Below the pieces are notes generated by a model, which saw nothing but the letters and a program-made list of their open reading frames with translations, searched no databases and was not told the DNA's origin. From NCBI GenBank assembly GCA_965652565.1, contig CBFGWL010000008.1:1-57730 (forward strand): 57,730 bases of DNA, given 5' to 3'. Shown here piece by piece: positions 7,212-14,624 of the stretch. This stretch comes from RSA11 sp965652565 (GTDB lineage: Bacteria; Actinomycetota; Thermoleophilia; Solirubrobacterales; 70-9). A program made the translations under genes and the position numbers. The first letter of the stretch is position 1, and every line of letters begins with the position of its first letter.

Positions 7212-8169
7212 CCCCAAGCGTTTCTAGCAGCTTGCGCGCGGCCGTCGCCGGGTCGGTCTCGCGGCGCACGACGCTCTCCAGGACCTCCGCCCAGGTGGGA
7301 TCGCGCTCCGCACGCTCCTCGAGCTCGCGGCGGATGCGGCTGGCGGCTATGCCGAGGACCTCGGCCCGCAGGTTGCGCGCGCGGCGTTGCTCGAGCGAGC
7401 CCTCGGCGGCGATGTGCTCCTGGTGCTCGTCGATCTTGGCGAGCAGCTCGGCGATGCCGCGCCCCTGTGAGGCCTCCGTGCGGACGACCGGGACCTTCCA
7501 GGAACCGCGGGGGCCGAGGCCCAGCACGGTGCGGACCTCGCGCACCATCGTGTCGGCGAGCGGGTGGTCGGCCTTGTTGACGACGATGATGTCGGGGATC
7601 TCCATGACGCCGGCCTTGAGCGCCTGGATCGAGTCTCCGGAGCCCGGCATCAGCGCGAGGAGCACGGTGTCGGCGTGGTCGACGATGTCGATCTCGCCCT
7701 GCCCCACCCCGACGGTCTCGAGCAGGACGTCGTCCTTGCCCGAGGCGTCCATGAGCAGCGCCGCCTGCAGCGCTGCCTCGGCGAGCCCGCCCAGCGCCCC
7801 GCGCGAGGCCATCGAGCGGATGAAGACGCCCTCGTCCAGGAAGTGGTCGGAGAGCCGGATGCGATCGCCGAGGACGGCGCCGCGGGTGAACGGGCTCGAC
7901 GGGTCGATCGAGAGCACCCCGACGGTGCGGTCGGCCGCGCGCAGCTCCTTGGTAAGCGCCCCGATCAGCGTGCTCTTGCCGACGCCGGGCGGCCCGGTGA
8001 GGCCGATGATCCGGGCCTTCCCCGTGCGCCCGAAGAGCTCGGCGACGAGCCGGTCCCCCTCGGGGTCACGGTTCTCGACCAGGCTGATCGCACGGGCGAG
8101 CGCGCGCCGGTCGCCGCCGACGAGTCGCTCGGCAAGCGAGCCGGATGGCTTGACGGGGGACTCGGTCAC
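7204..8169 (-). CDS. meaB: MeaB/ArgK-type GTPase, methylmalonyl-CoA mutase chaperone
   Basis: This is a 321-aa G3E-family P-loop GTPase. It shows the Walker A motif GPPGVGKST (about residues 59-67), the SIDPSSPFTRGAVLGDRIR switch region, ETVGVGQGEIDIVDHAD, and the base-recognition motif NKAD. In known systems MeaB gates cobalamin loading and protects methylmalonyl-CoA mutase. No mutase gene is in this window, so the partner must be elsewhere. The partner could also be a related acyl-CoA mutase. The GTG start lies 9 nt from a TAAACT -10 box that interlocks with the box of the divergent acyltransferase gene. The PRC-barrel gene overlaps its 3' end. Confidence 0.92.
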   Translation of the reverse strand: MTESPVKPSGSLAERLVGGDRRALARAISLVENRDPEGDRLVAELFGRTGKARIIGLTGPPGVGKSTLIGALTKELRAADRTVGVLSIDPSSPFTRGAVLGDRIRLSDHFLDEGVFIRSMASRGALGGLAEAALQAALLMDASGKDDVLLETVGVGQGEIDIVDHADTVLLALMPGSGDSIQALKAGVMEIPDIIVVNKADHPLADTMVREVRTVLGLGPRGSWKVPVVRTEASQGRGIAELLAKIDEHQEHIAAEGSLEQRRARNLRAEVLGIAASRIRRELEERAERDPTWAEVLESVVRRETDPATAARKLLETLGDG

Positions 8170-8178
8170 GAGCGCCCG

Positions 8179-8188
8179 AGTTTAAATT
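8179..8188. promoter_or_regulatory. Interlocked divergent -10 boxes of meaB and the acyltransferase gene
   Basis: AGTTTAAATT reads as TAAATT on the plus strand (8183-8188), 9 nt before GTG 8198. On the minus strand it reads as TAAACT, 9 nt before GTG 8169. The whole intergenic gap is only 28 bp, so both transcripts should be leaderless and their polymerases must compete. Confidence 0.65.
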
Positions 8189-8197
8189 GCCGCCACC

Positions 8198-8863
8198 GTG
8201 AGCAGGCTCATTCGCTTTCTGGCCTTCACCCGCCGCAACGGCATGATGCGGCCCAAATACGCCCGCCTGCTGTGGCGCTACGCGTGGCGGCGCTACCTCA
8301 CGCCGGCCGGCTGGCGCTGGGAAACCGACGGCCCCGTGTTCTTCGGACGGGGAGTGCAGCTCCAGATCGGACGCGGCGCGAAGGTGCGTTTCGGGCGCTT
8401 CACCTGGATCGGCGACGGCACGAAGATCCGCTGCCACGAAGGCGTCGTCGAGATCGGCGCAAAGACGGTGATGGGTCAGGAGTGCACGATCTCCGCGTAC
8501 CAGCGCGTGCGCATCGGCGACGAGTGCGTGATCGCCGACCGCGCGATGTTCATCGACTTCGACCACGGCGTCGTGGAGGTCGAGCGCCCGATCCGCTCGC
8601 AGGGGATCTACAAGCGCGACGTGCGCATCGGGTCGAACGTCTGGGTGGGCTACAACGCCTGCTTTCTGCGCGGCGTCTCGGTCGGCGACAACTCGGTGGT
8701 CGGGACCAACTCGGTGGTCACGCGCGACGTTCCGGCCAACGCGGTCGTCGGAGGTGTTCCAGCGCGGATCCTGCGGATGCGCGATGCTCCGCAGACGCTC
8801 CGCTGGCCCGAGCCCGTGGAGCCGGACCCCGAAGCCGAGACCACGCTCAAGCCGCCCACGTGA
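8198..8863 (+). CDS. Left-handed beta-helix (hexapeptide) acyltransferase
   Basis: This is a 221-aa protein. It has a basic N-terminal helix (RRNGMMRPKYARLLWRYAWR), then hexapeptide-repeat coils from about residue 50. These include the loop FIDFDHG and the terminal DNSVVGTNSVVTRDVPANAV with the diagnostic VVGGVPARILR. It belongs to the WbbJ/maltose-acetyltransferase-like group that O-acylates sugars with acyl-CoA. The catalytic His is probably in the DFDHG loop. Its stop overlaps the aminotransferase start (GTGA). In mycobacteria a protein of this fold (Rv3034c, OctT) acylates methylglucose lipopolysaccharide precursors, and this gene lies 1.4 kb from an Rv3030-Rv3032-like cluster. That link is inference. 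Confidence 0.85.
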   Translation: MSRLIRFLAFTRRNGMMRPKYARLLWRYAWRRYLTPAGWRWETDGPVFFGRGVQLQIGRGAKVRFGRFTWIGDGTKIRCHEGVVEIGAKTVMGQECTISAYQRVRIGDECVIADRAMFIDFDHGVVEVERPIRSQGIYKRDVRIGSNVWVGYNACFLRGVSVGDNSVVGTNSVVTRDVPANAVVGGVPARILRMRDAPQTLRWPEPVEPDPEAETTLKPPT

Positions 8864-10209
8864 GCATCGACCGCAACCGCCTCGCCGAGTCGCTGGCGAA
8901 CGAGCTCGAGCGTTTCGAGCTGGAGCACCCGCGCTCACGCGAGCTGCACGAGCGCGCGCTGCGCTCGCTCTTCGGCGGCGTGCCGATGCCTTGGATGATG
9001 CGCTGGGCCGGCGGCTTTCCCGTATACGGCGAGCGCGCCAGCGGCAGCCACATCATCGACGTCGACGGCCACTCCTACATCGACTTCGCGCTCGGCGACA
9101 CCGGCGCGATGCCGGGTCACGGCCCGGCGCCCGTACGCGAAGCGGTGGTCGCCCAGCTCGACCGCGGGATCACCACCATGCTGCCCACCGAGAACGCGGC
9201 CTGGGTCGGCGAGGAGCTCACGCGGCGCTTCGGAGTGGAGCGCTGGACCTTCACGCTCACCGCGACCGACGCGAACCGCCACGCGCTGCGCATCGCGCGC
9301 GAGGTCACCGACCGCCCCTACGTGCTCGTCTACAGCTACTGCTACCACGGCTCGGTCGACGAGGCGTTCGCGGTCGCCACGCCCGAGGGCGGCACGCGCT
9401 CGCGCGCGGGCAACGTCGGGCCAGCCGTCGATCCGGCGCAGACCACGCGCGCGATCGAGTTCAACGACGTCGACGCCCTCGAGCGCGCGCTCGCTCCCGG
9501 CGACGTCGCCTGCGTGCTGGCCGAGCCCGCGATGACGAACATGGGCATCGTCCTGCCCGACCCCGGCTACCACGAGGCGCTGCGGGAGCTCACCCGGAAG
9601 CACGGGACGCTGCTGATCATCGACGAGACCCACACGTTCTCAGCCGGCGTCGGCGGCTGCACCAGGGAATGGGGCCTCGAACCCGACATGCTCACGATCG
9701 GCAAGGCGATCGGCAGCGGCGTGCCCTGCGGCGCCCTCGGCCTGACCGCGGAACTGGCCGAGCGCGCGCTCGCTCGCCCCGACGCCGACTACGAGGACAC
9801 GGGCGGCGTCGGCGGCACGCTCGCCGGCAACGCGCTCTCGCTCGCCGCCGTGCGCGCGACGCTCGAGCACGTGCTCACCGAGGCGGCGTTCGAGCGCACG
9901 ATCCCGCTGGCGACCCGCTTCCGCGAAGGCGTCGAGGCGGTGATCGCGCGCCAGGAGCTGCCCTGGAACGTGACGCAGCTCGGCTGCCGGGCCGAGTACC
10001 GCTTCGAGCCCGAGCCGGCGCGCAACGGCACGCAGGCCCACGCGGCGTCCGATCCCGAGCTCGAGCGCTACCTGCACCTCCACGCGCTCAACCGCGGCGT
10101 GATGCTCACGCCGTTTCACAACATGGCGCTGATGTCGCCCCTCACCACCGAGGACGACGTGGATCAGCACACGCGCGTGTTCGAGGAGGCCGTCGCCGAG
10201 CTGACCTGA
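8860..10209 (+). CDS. Class III pyridoxal-phosphate aminotransferase (GSA-aminotransferase-like)
   Basis: This is a 449-aa fold-type I PLP enzyme. The Schiff-base lysine is Lys282 in TIGKAIGSG, and the ring-nitrogen aspartate is Asp255 in IIDETHTF. The N-terminal YIDFALGDTGAMPGH and the central YCYHGSVDEAF resemble glutamate-1-semialdehyde 2,1-aminomutase-like aminotransferases, but it is probably not HemL. The usual SGTEA-type segment reads LTATDANRHALRIAR, as in a subgroup acting on other amino or sugar substrates. GTG 8860 overlaps the acyltransferase stop by 4 nt. The tight coupling suggests a shared pathway, perhaps modification of an amino- or acyl-sugar. Confidence 0.9.
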   Translation: MSIDRNRLAESLANELERFELEHPRSRELHERALRSLFGGVPMPWMMRWAGGFPVYGERASGSHIIDVDGHSYIDFALGDTGAMPGHGPAPVREAVVAQLDRGITTMLPTENAAWVGEELTRRFGVERWTFTLTATDANRHALRIAREVTDRPYVLVYSYCYHGSVDEAFAVATPEGGTRSRAGNVGPAVDPAQTTRAIEFNDVDALERALAPGDVACVLAEPAMTNMGIVLPDPGYHEALRELTRKHGTLLIIDETHTFSAGVGGCTREWGLEPDMLTIGKAIGSGVPCGALGLTAELAERALARPDADYEDTGGVGGTLAGNALSLAAVRATLEHVLTEAAFERTIPLATRFREGVEAVIARQELPWNVTQLGCRAEYRFEPEPARNGTQAHAASDPELERYLHLHALNRGVMLTPFHNMALMSPLTTEDDVDQHTRVFEEAVAELT

Positions 10210-10219
10210 GCGGCCGCCG

Positions 10220-11425
10220 CTAGAGCGACAGCCGCTTTTGGCCCGCGACGCCCGTGAGCTCGTCGTAGAGCGCCGCGGTGTCCGCCGCCACGTCCGCCCA
10301 GTCGAAGCTGCGGATGTGCTCGAGGCCCTCGGCGATCATGCGCCGGCCGAGCTCCTCGTCGCGCAGCACTCGCAGGGCCACCTCGGCGAGCGCGTCCGGA
10401 TCGCGCGGGCGGAAGCGCAACCCGGCGCCCTCCTCGGGCACCACCTCCCGCAGGCCGCCGGTGTCGGCGACGATGCACGGACAGCACGACGCCATCGCCT
10501 CGAGGGCGACGAGGCCGAACGGCTCGTAGATCGACGGGACCACGCACAGATCGGCGATCCGGTAGAGCGAGTGCAGGACGTCGTCCCCGATCCAGCCCAA
10601 GAACGTGCCGTGCTCGAGCAGCCCAAGGGCCTCGGCCTGGCGCTTGAGCTCCTCCTCGTGGGTGCCGGAACCGGCGACGAGGAAGCGGGTGCCGGGCGCG
10701 CCGGTGACGACCTCGGGCATCGCCTCCAGGGCGAGCTGGAAGCCCTTCTCGTAGACGAGGCGACCCACCAGCAACACGAGCTTCTCGTCGGGCTGCGCGA
10801 ACTCGGCGCGCAGGCGCCGCAGCCCCTCCTCGTCGTGCGGCTGCAGGTCCGCCGGGTCGATCCCGTTCGGGATCACGCGCACGCGGCCCTCGTCGACGCC
10901 GAAGATGTCGGCGATCTGCTCGCGCATGTAGAAGGAGCACGCGATCACGCGGTCCGCGCGATTGGTGATCCAGCGCTCGACGCCGTGGATGTAGGACTGC
11001 GGGTGCTTGTCGACCCAGCCCTGGTGGCGGCCGTGCTCGGTCGCGTGGATCGTGGTGACGAGCGGGCAGTCGAAGCGCCGCGCCAAGTGATCGCAGGCCA
11101 TCGCGACGAGCCAGTCGTGACCGTGGACCAGGTCGAAGTCGAAGCGGTCGCCGAGCTCGACGCCGGCGGCGAGCATGTCGGAGTTCATGCGCTCGACCCA
11201 GGCGACGAACTCGCCGAGGTCCGTCGGGCGCTTGGGCTCGATCACCCGGTGGATCCGCACGCCCGCCGTGATCTCCTCCGCGGGCGACTCCTCGCCGCCG
11301 CGCGTGAGGACGTGCACGTCGACGCCCTGACCAACGAGCCCCTCGGCGAGCTTGCGGACGTGCCGCGCGAGGCCGCCCTCGATCAAGGGCGGGTACTCCC
11401 AGGAGAGAACGAGAACGCGGTTCAA
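10220..11425 (-). CDS. GT4-family glycosyltransferase, glycogen-synthase/Rv3032-like
   Basis: This is a 401-aa GT-B retaining glycosyltransferase. The N-terminal domain starts RVLVLSWEYPPLIEGGLARH, the starch/glycogen-synthase-type acceptor loop. The C-terminal donor domain has VGRLVYEKG, PNGIDP, and the EX7E motif in YEPFGLVALEAM. This points to alpha-glucosyl transfer from ADP- or UDP-glucose. It is the last gene of a three-gene operon, with an 11-bp gap after the GH57 gene, and starts with TTG at 11425. Gene order methyltransferase, GH57, GT4 is that of mycobacterial Rv3030, Rv3031 and Rv3032 (methylglucose lipopolysaccharide synthesis). An ordinary glycogen role remains possible. Confidence 0.9.
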   Translation of the reverse strand: MNRVLVLSWEYPPLIEGGLARHVRKLAEGLVGQGVDVHVLTRGGEESPAEEITAGVRIHRVIEPKRPTDLGEFVAWVERMNSDMLAAGVELGDRFDFDLVHGHDWLVAMACDHLARRFDCPLVTTIHATEHGRHQGWVDKHPQSYIHGVERWITNRADRVIACSFYMREQIADIFGVDEGRVRVIPNGIDPADLQPHDEEGLRRLRAEFAQPDEKLVLLVGRLVYEKGFQLALEAMPEVVTGAPGTRFLVAGSGTHEEELKRQAEALGLLEHGTFLGWIGDDVLHSLYRIADLCVVPSIYEPFGLVALEAMASCCPCIVADTGGLREVVPEEGAGLRFRPRDPDALAEVALRVLRDEELGRRMIAEGLEHIRSFDWADVAADTAALYDELTGVAGQKRLSL

Positions 11426-11436
11426 CGTCGGCGGTG

Positions 11437-12855
11437 TCAGGTGGTCAGCAGCGAAGCGAGCGAGAGGTCCGGCGCCAGATTGCGCAAGCGAGGCCCCGGC
11501 GGGTTCGGTGAGTCTAGGGATTCAAAGAGTGCCTCGGCGTGGCCCGTCACGCGCTGGTAGGGGTAATCGCCCGCTTGGCGGCGCTTGTCGAGGAAGGCCC
11601 AATCGCTCGCCTGGACCGCCAGCAGCTCGCGAGCGGCCCGCTCCGCGCGCTGCGGATCGACGTCGCGTGCGGCGAGCCGAGCGAGCAGGCGCAGCTCGAG
11701 CCGCCGCGCCCCCCAGGCCAGGTCGGCGACGTCCGGCGCATCCCACGTGGAGAAATCCTTGTGCTCGCCCCACGTCGCCGCGCGCAGCGGGCGCTCCTGC
11801 GCCCCGAAGCGCTCGCGCGCCTCGGGCAGGGTGATCAGCTCCACCCCGGCGTCCGCCGCGCCGCTCACCACTTCCGCGAGCCAGTGCGGCCCCTCCCACC
11901 ACCAGTGGCCGAAGAGCTCCGTGTCGGCGGCGAAGACCAGCAACCCCTCGCGGTCGCGCTCGGCGCGGAAGCGCTCGAGCCGCCCGGCCACCGCGGCGAG
12001 GAACTCACGCGCCTGCGCGCGGGCCCGCGCGCGCGCCGCCTCCGGGTCGCGCGGCGCCCCGCCGATACCCCACGGCCGCGAGCCGCGCAGCGACTTGCGA
12101 TGGAAGTCGGCGTAGAGCGGGTCCGACGGGTAGCCCTGCAGGGACCACACCAGCTCGACGGCCGGCCAGTCGATCGTGAACGCCACGGGCCCGGCCGCGG
12201 TCGCGACCGGCGTGAGCGCGTCGAGCTCGCCCTCGTGCGCGCTCTGATCGACGCAGAAGAGCTCGATGCCGTGCTCGGCGAGCGCCCGCTCGAGCCCGGG
12301 CCGATACGCGCACTCCGGCAGCCAGAAGCCCGCGGGCTCGCCGAAGCGCCGGCGGTGTGAGCGCAAGCCCGCGTCGATCTGCAGCCGCACCGCGCCGTCG
12401 GTGGCGAGCAGCGGCAGGACGGCGTGCGTGGCGGCGGAGGCCATGAGCGCCACGCCGCGCTCGCGGGCCGCCGCCCGGAAGGGCTCGAGCAGATCGCCAC
12501 CCGTCCGCTCGAGCGCAGCGAGGACCGCGCGGTAGCGCTCGGCCTCATCGAGGCAGGCGGCGCGCAGATCCGCCTCCACCTCCTCGGCGTCGAGCTCGGC
12601 CGCCTCGACTCGGTACCGCCGGCCGAACTCCCGCAGCCGCTCCCAGACGCCGGGCGCCTCGAGCTGGTCGGCGAGCACCGGGGTCACGGTGAAGGTGACG
12701 CGCTCAGCCGCATCCAGGACCGGCAGGTAGGAGCGCAGGACGGCGTCGAAGAGCCACTCCTCGCCAAACGGATAGGTCCCGAAGCCCTCGACGTAGGGCA
12801 TGTGGGAGTGCAGGACGAGCGCGAGCGCGCCCCGGCGGCCGTTCGTCTCAGGCAC
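11437..12855 (-). CDS. GH57 1,4-alpha-glucan branching enzyme
   Basis: This is a 472-aa glycoside hydrolase family 57 protein. Conserved regions are visible: LVLHSHMPYV (residues 13-22), the catalytic nucleophile Glu181 in GFWLPECAY, the acid/base Asp311 in VFAADTELFGHWWWEGP, and WGEHKDFSTW. The C-terminal helical domain is typical of GH57 branching enzymes rather than amylases. It would make alpha-1,6 branches in a linear alpha-1,4 glucan produced by the neighbouring GT4 enzyme. The GTG start overlaps the methyltransferase stop by 8 bp. The family matches mycobacterial Rv3031. No GH13 glgB is seen in the window. Confidence 0.92.
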   Translation of the reverse strand: MPETNGRRGALALVLHSHMPYVEGFGTYPFGEEWLFDAVLRSYLPVLDAAERVTFTVTPVLADQLEAPGVWERLREFGRRYRVEAAELDAEEVEADLRAACLDEAERYRAVLAALERTGGDLLEPFRAAARERGVALMASAATHAVLPLLATDGAVRLQIDAGLRSHRRRFGEPAGFWLPECAYRPGLERALAEHGIELFCVDQSAHEGELDALTPVATAAGPVAFTIDWPAVELVWSLQGYPSDPLYADFHRKSLRGSRPWGIGGAPRDPEAARARARAQAREFLAAVAGRLERFRAERDREGLLVFAADTELFGHWWWEGPHWLAEVVSGAADAGVELITLPEARERFGAQERPLRAATWGEHKDFSTWDAPDVADLAWGARRLELRLLARLAARDVDPQRAERAARELLAVQASDWAFLDKRRQAGDYPYQRVTGHAEALFESLDSPNPPGPRLRNLAPDLSLASLLTT

Positions 12856-13606
12856 GGCAGACCGCGACGAAATCCAAGGCGCGGTCGAGGTCGCAGTCGT
12901 CCTCGTCGACCAGCCGGAAGTCGGCGGCCGAGATCGCCGGCGTGAAGCGGTCGTAGAAGGGCTTCGTAATGCGCAGGGCCTTGTGGACGCGGTCCCAGCC
13001 GAGCCGCAGCGCGATCTCGTGGGCGCGCAGCTTGCGCGCGTGGAAGAGGCCCATGATCCGCACCTCGCTGAAGTGCGGGGCGAGCAGCTCGCGGTACTCG
13101 GAGTGCGTGTATTCGCGCAGGTGCCAGGGGTTTTCGGACTTCTCCGCGCCGGGCGGCGCCAGGGTGAGGCGGTTCGGGGTCGAGATGTAGCTCACCGGCG
13201 CGGCGGCGGCGATCGCCTCGAGCAGGCGCTCGGGCTCGTGGATGTGCTCGATCGTCTGCAGGAAGACGACGACGTCGACGGGCCCCGCGAACTCCTCCAC
13301 GAGCTCGCGGCGGAAGCTCAGGTTGGGCCGCCGGTAGCGCAGCCGCGCGTGCTCGTAGGCATCGGGGTTGGCGTCCACGCCGATGACCTCACGGGCGCCC
13401 GCCGCGGCGAGCACGTCGGAGCCGTAGCCCTCCCCGCAGGCCAGATCGGCCACGCGCTTGCCCGCGACCCGCTGCGCGATCCACTCGTAGACGACCAGGT
13501 GGCGCCGGTACCAGTAGTTCTCCTCCGGCACGTCGGGCAGCGTTCGCTCGCCGGTCAGCTCGAGCGGCGGAACGCCATCGGGTTGATCCTGCTGGACGTA
13601 GTGCAA
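12848..13606 (-). CDS. Class I SAM-dependent methyltransferase (Rv3030-like)
   Basis: This is a 252-aa protein with SAM motif I VADLACGEGYGSDVL, the acidic ribose-binding GVDANPD, and motif IV-like VVVFLQTIEHI. The conserved N-terminal LTGERTLPDVPEENYWYRRH precedes the Rossmann core and is the kind of leader seen in sugar O-methyltransferases next to GH57 and GT4 genes. TTG 13606 is preceded 8 nt upstream by TACGTT. A longer alternative begins at GTG 13642 with a GGAGG site, but it would overlap the divergent gene. It heads the GH57-GT4 operon. The inferred role is methylation of the glucan or its primer. The position methylated is unknown. Confidence 0.85.
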   Translation of the reverse strand: MHYVQQDQPDGVPPLELTGERTLPDVPEENYWYRRHLVVYEWIAQRVAGKRVADLACGEGYGSDVLAAAGAREVIGVDANPDAYEHARLRYRRPNLSFRRELVEEFAGPVDVVVFLQTIEHIHEPERLLEAIAAAAPVSYISTPNRLTLAPPGAEKSENPWHLREYTHSEYRELLAPHFSEVRIMGLFHARKLRAHEIALRLGWDRVHKALRITKPFYDRFTPAISAADFRLVDEDDCDLDRALDFVAVCRA

Positions 13607-13614
13607 GGCGGCAG

Positions 13615-13624
13615 AACGTACTAT
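13615..13624. promoter_or_regulatory. Interlocked divergent -10 boxes between two methyltransferase genes
   Basis: TACTAT (13619-13624, plus) lies 8 nt before ATG 13633. TACGTT (13620-13615, minus) lies 8 nt before TTG 13606. The layout repeats that at 8179-8188. Confidence 0.55.
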
Positions 13625-13632
13625 TCCCCGCC

Positions 13633-14580
13633 ATGCCTGCACCCCCGAACGCCTCCGCAGCGCACATCCGGGACGTCAACGAGCGCTACCACGACGTGGC
13701 GGCGCGCGACTACGACGCCAAGTGGGGCATCGATTTCGGCGCCATCGGGCGCGACCAGACGCGGCAGAAGCTGACGAAGGCGCTGCGCGGCGGGCCGCTC
13801 CCGCATTTCGAGCGCGGCCTGGAGATCGGCGCGGGCACCGGCTACTTCTCGCTCAACCTGATGCAGGAGGACGTCGTCGGCGAGCTCGTCGCCACCGACA
13901 TCTCGACCGGCATGCTGGCGACGCTCGAGCGCACCGCGGAGCGCCTCGGGCTCGCCGACCGGGTGCGTACCGAGCACACGGACGCCGAGCGCCTGCCATT
14001 CGAGGACGAGTCGTTCGATCTGGTCTTCGGCCACGCCGTCCTTCATCACATCCCGAACCTCGACGTCGCCTTCGGCGAGTTCAACCGCGTGCTGCGGCCC
14101 GGAGGCGCGATCGTGTTCTGCGGCGAGCCCTCCCAGTACGGCGATCGCCTCGCGACCGTCCCCAAGCGGCTCGGCGGCGCGATGGCGCCGCTGTGGAGGC
14201 GCGCGCTCGGCGCCTCGGCCCGCAACGGGCACCACGAGCCCCATGCCGGCCACGAACATGAGCACGAGTCCGCCGGGCACGAGCTGGAGAGCGAGGTCGA
14301 TGTACACGCCTTCGCGCCGGGCGCGCTGCGCGAGGAGATCGCGCGCGCCGGCTTCGAGGACGTCCACGTCGGTGGCGAGGAGCTCCTCGCCAACGTCTAC
14401 GGCTGGTGGCTGCGGACCCTGGAGTCGACAGCCGAGCCCGACGAGGTGCCGATGGGCTGGCGGAAGTTCGCCTTCCGCAGCTACATCGCCCTGCAGCGTG
14501 TGGACGTCGCCCTGCTCGAACCGCGCCTGCCTGCGGCGCTCTTCTACAACCTCGTCCTGAGCGCCCGCAAGCCCGGCTGA
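13633..14580 (+). CDS. SAM-dependent methyltransferase (UbiE/type 11-like)
   Basis: This is a 315-aa protein. The Rossmann SAM site shows LEIGAGTGYFSLNL, ATDISTGML and the acidic TEHTDAERLPFEDESFD, with motif IV FGHAVLHHIPNLD and RVLRPGGAIVFCGEP. A His/Glu-rich insert (HHEPHAGHEHEHESAGHE, about residues 197-214) precedes a 100-aa C-terminal domain. The insert could bind metal or simply be a flexible linker. ATG 13633 is read from a TACTAT box, divergent from the Rv3030-like gene. It may be a second methyltransferase of the same glucan pathway, but no substrate-specific motif is seen. Confidence 0.88.
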   Translation: MPAPPNASAAHIRDVNERYHDVAARDYDAKWGIDFGAIGRDQTRQKLTKALRGGPLPHFERGLEIGAGTGYFSLNLMQEDVVGELVATDISTGMLATLERTAERLGLADRVRTEHTDAERLPFEDESFDLVFGHAVLHHIPNLDVAFGEFNRVLRPGGAIVFCGEPSQYGDRLATVPKRLGGAMAPLWRRALGASARNGHHEPHAGHEHEHESAGHELESEVDVHAFAPGALREEIARAGFEDVHVGGEELLANVYGWWLRTLESTAEPDEVPMGWRKFAFRSYIALQRVDVALLEPRLPAALFYNLVLSARKPG

Positions 14581-14624
14581 CCGACCCCGTTTCCCGTCGC
14601 GACGGCGCGGGTAGGCGGGGCGCA

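Noticed and set aside
7564..8859. Long upstream extension of the aminotransferase frame
   Set aside because: The extension runs through meaB (antisense) and the acyltransferase gene with low-complexity composition. The true start is the GTG overlap at 8860.
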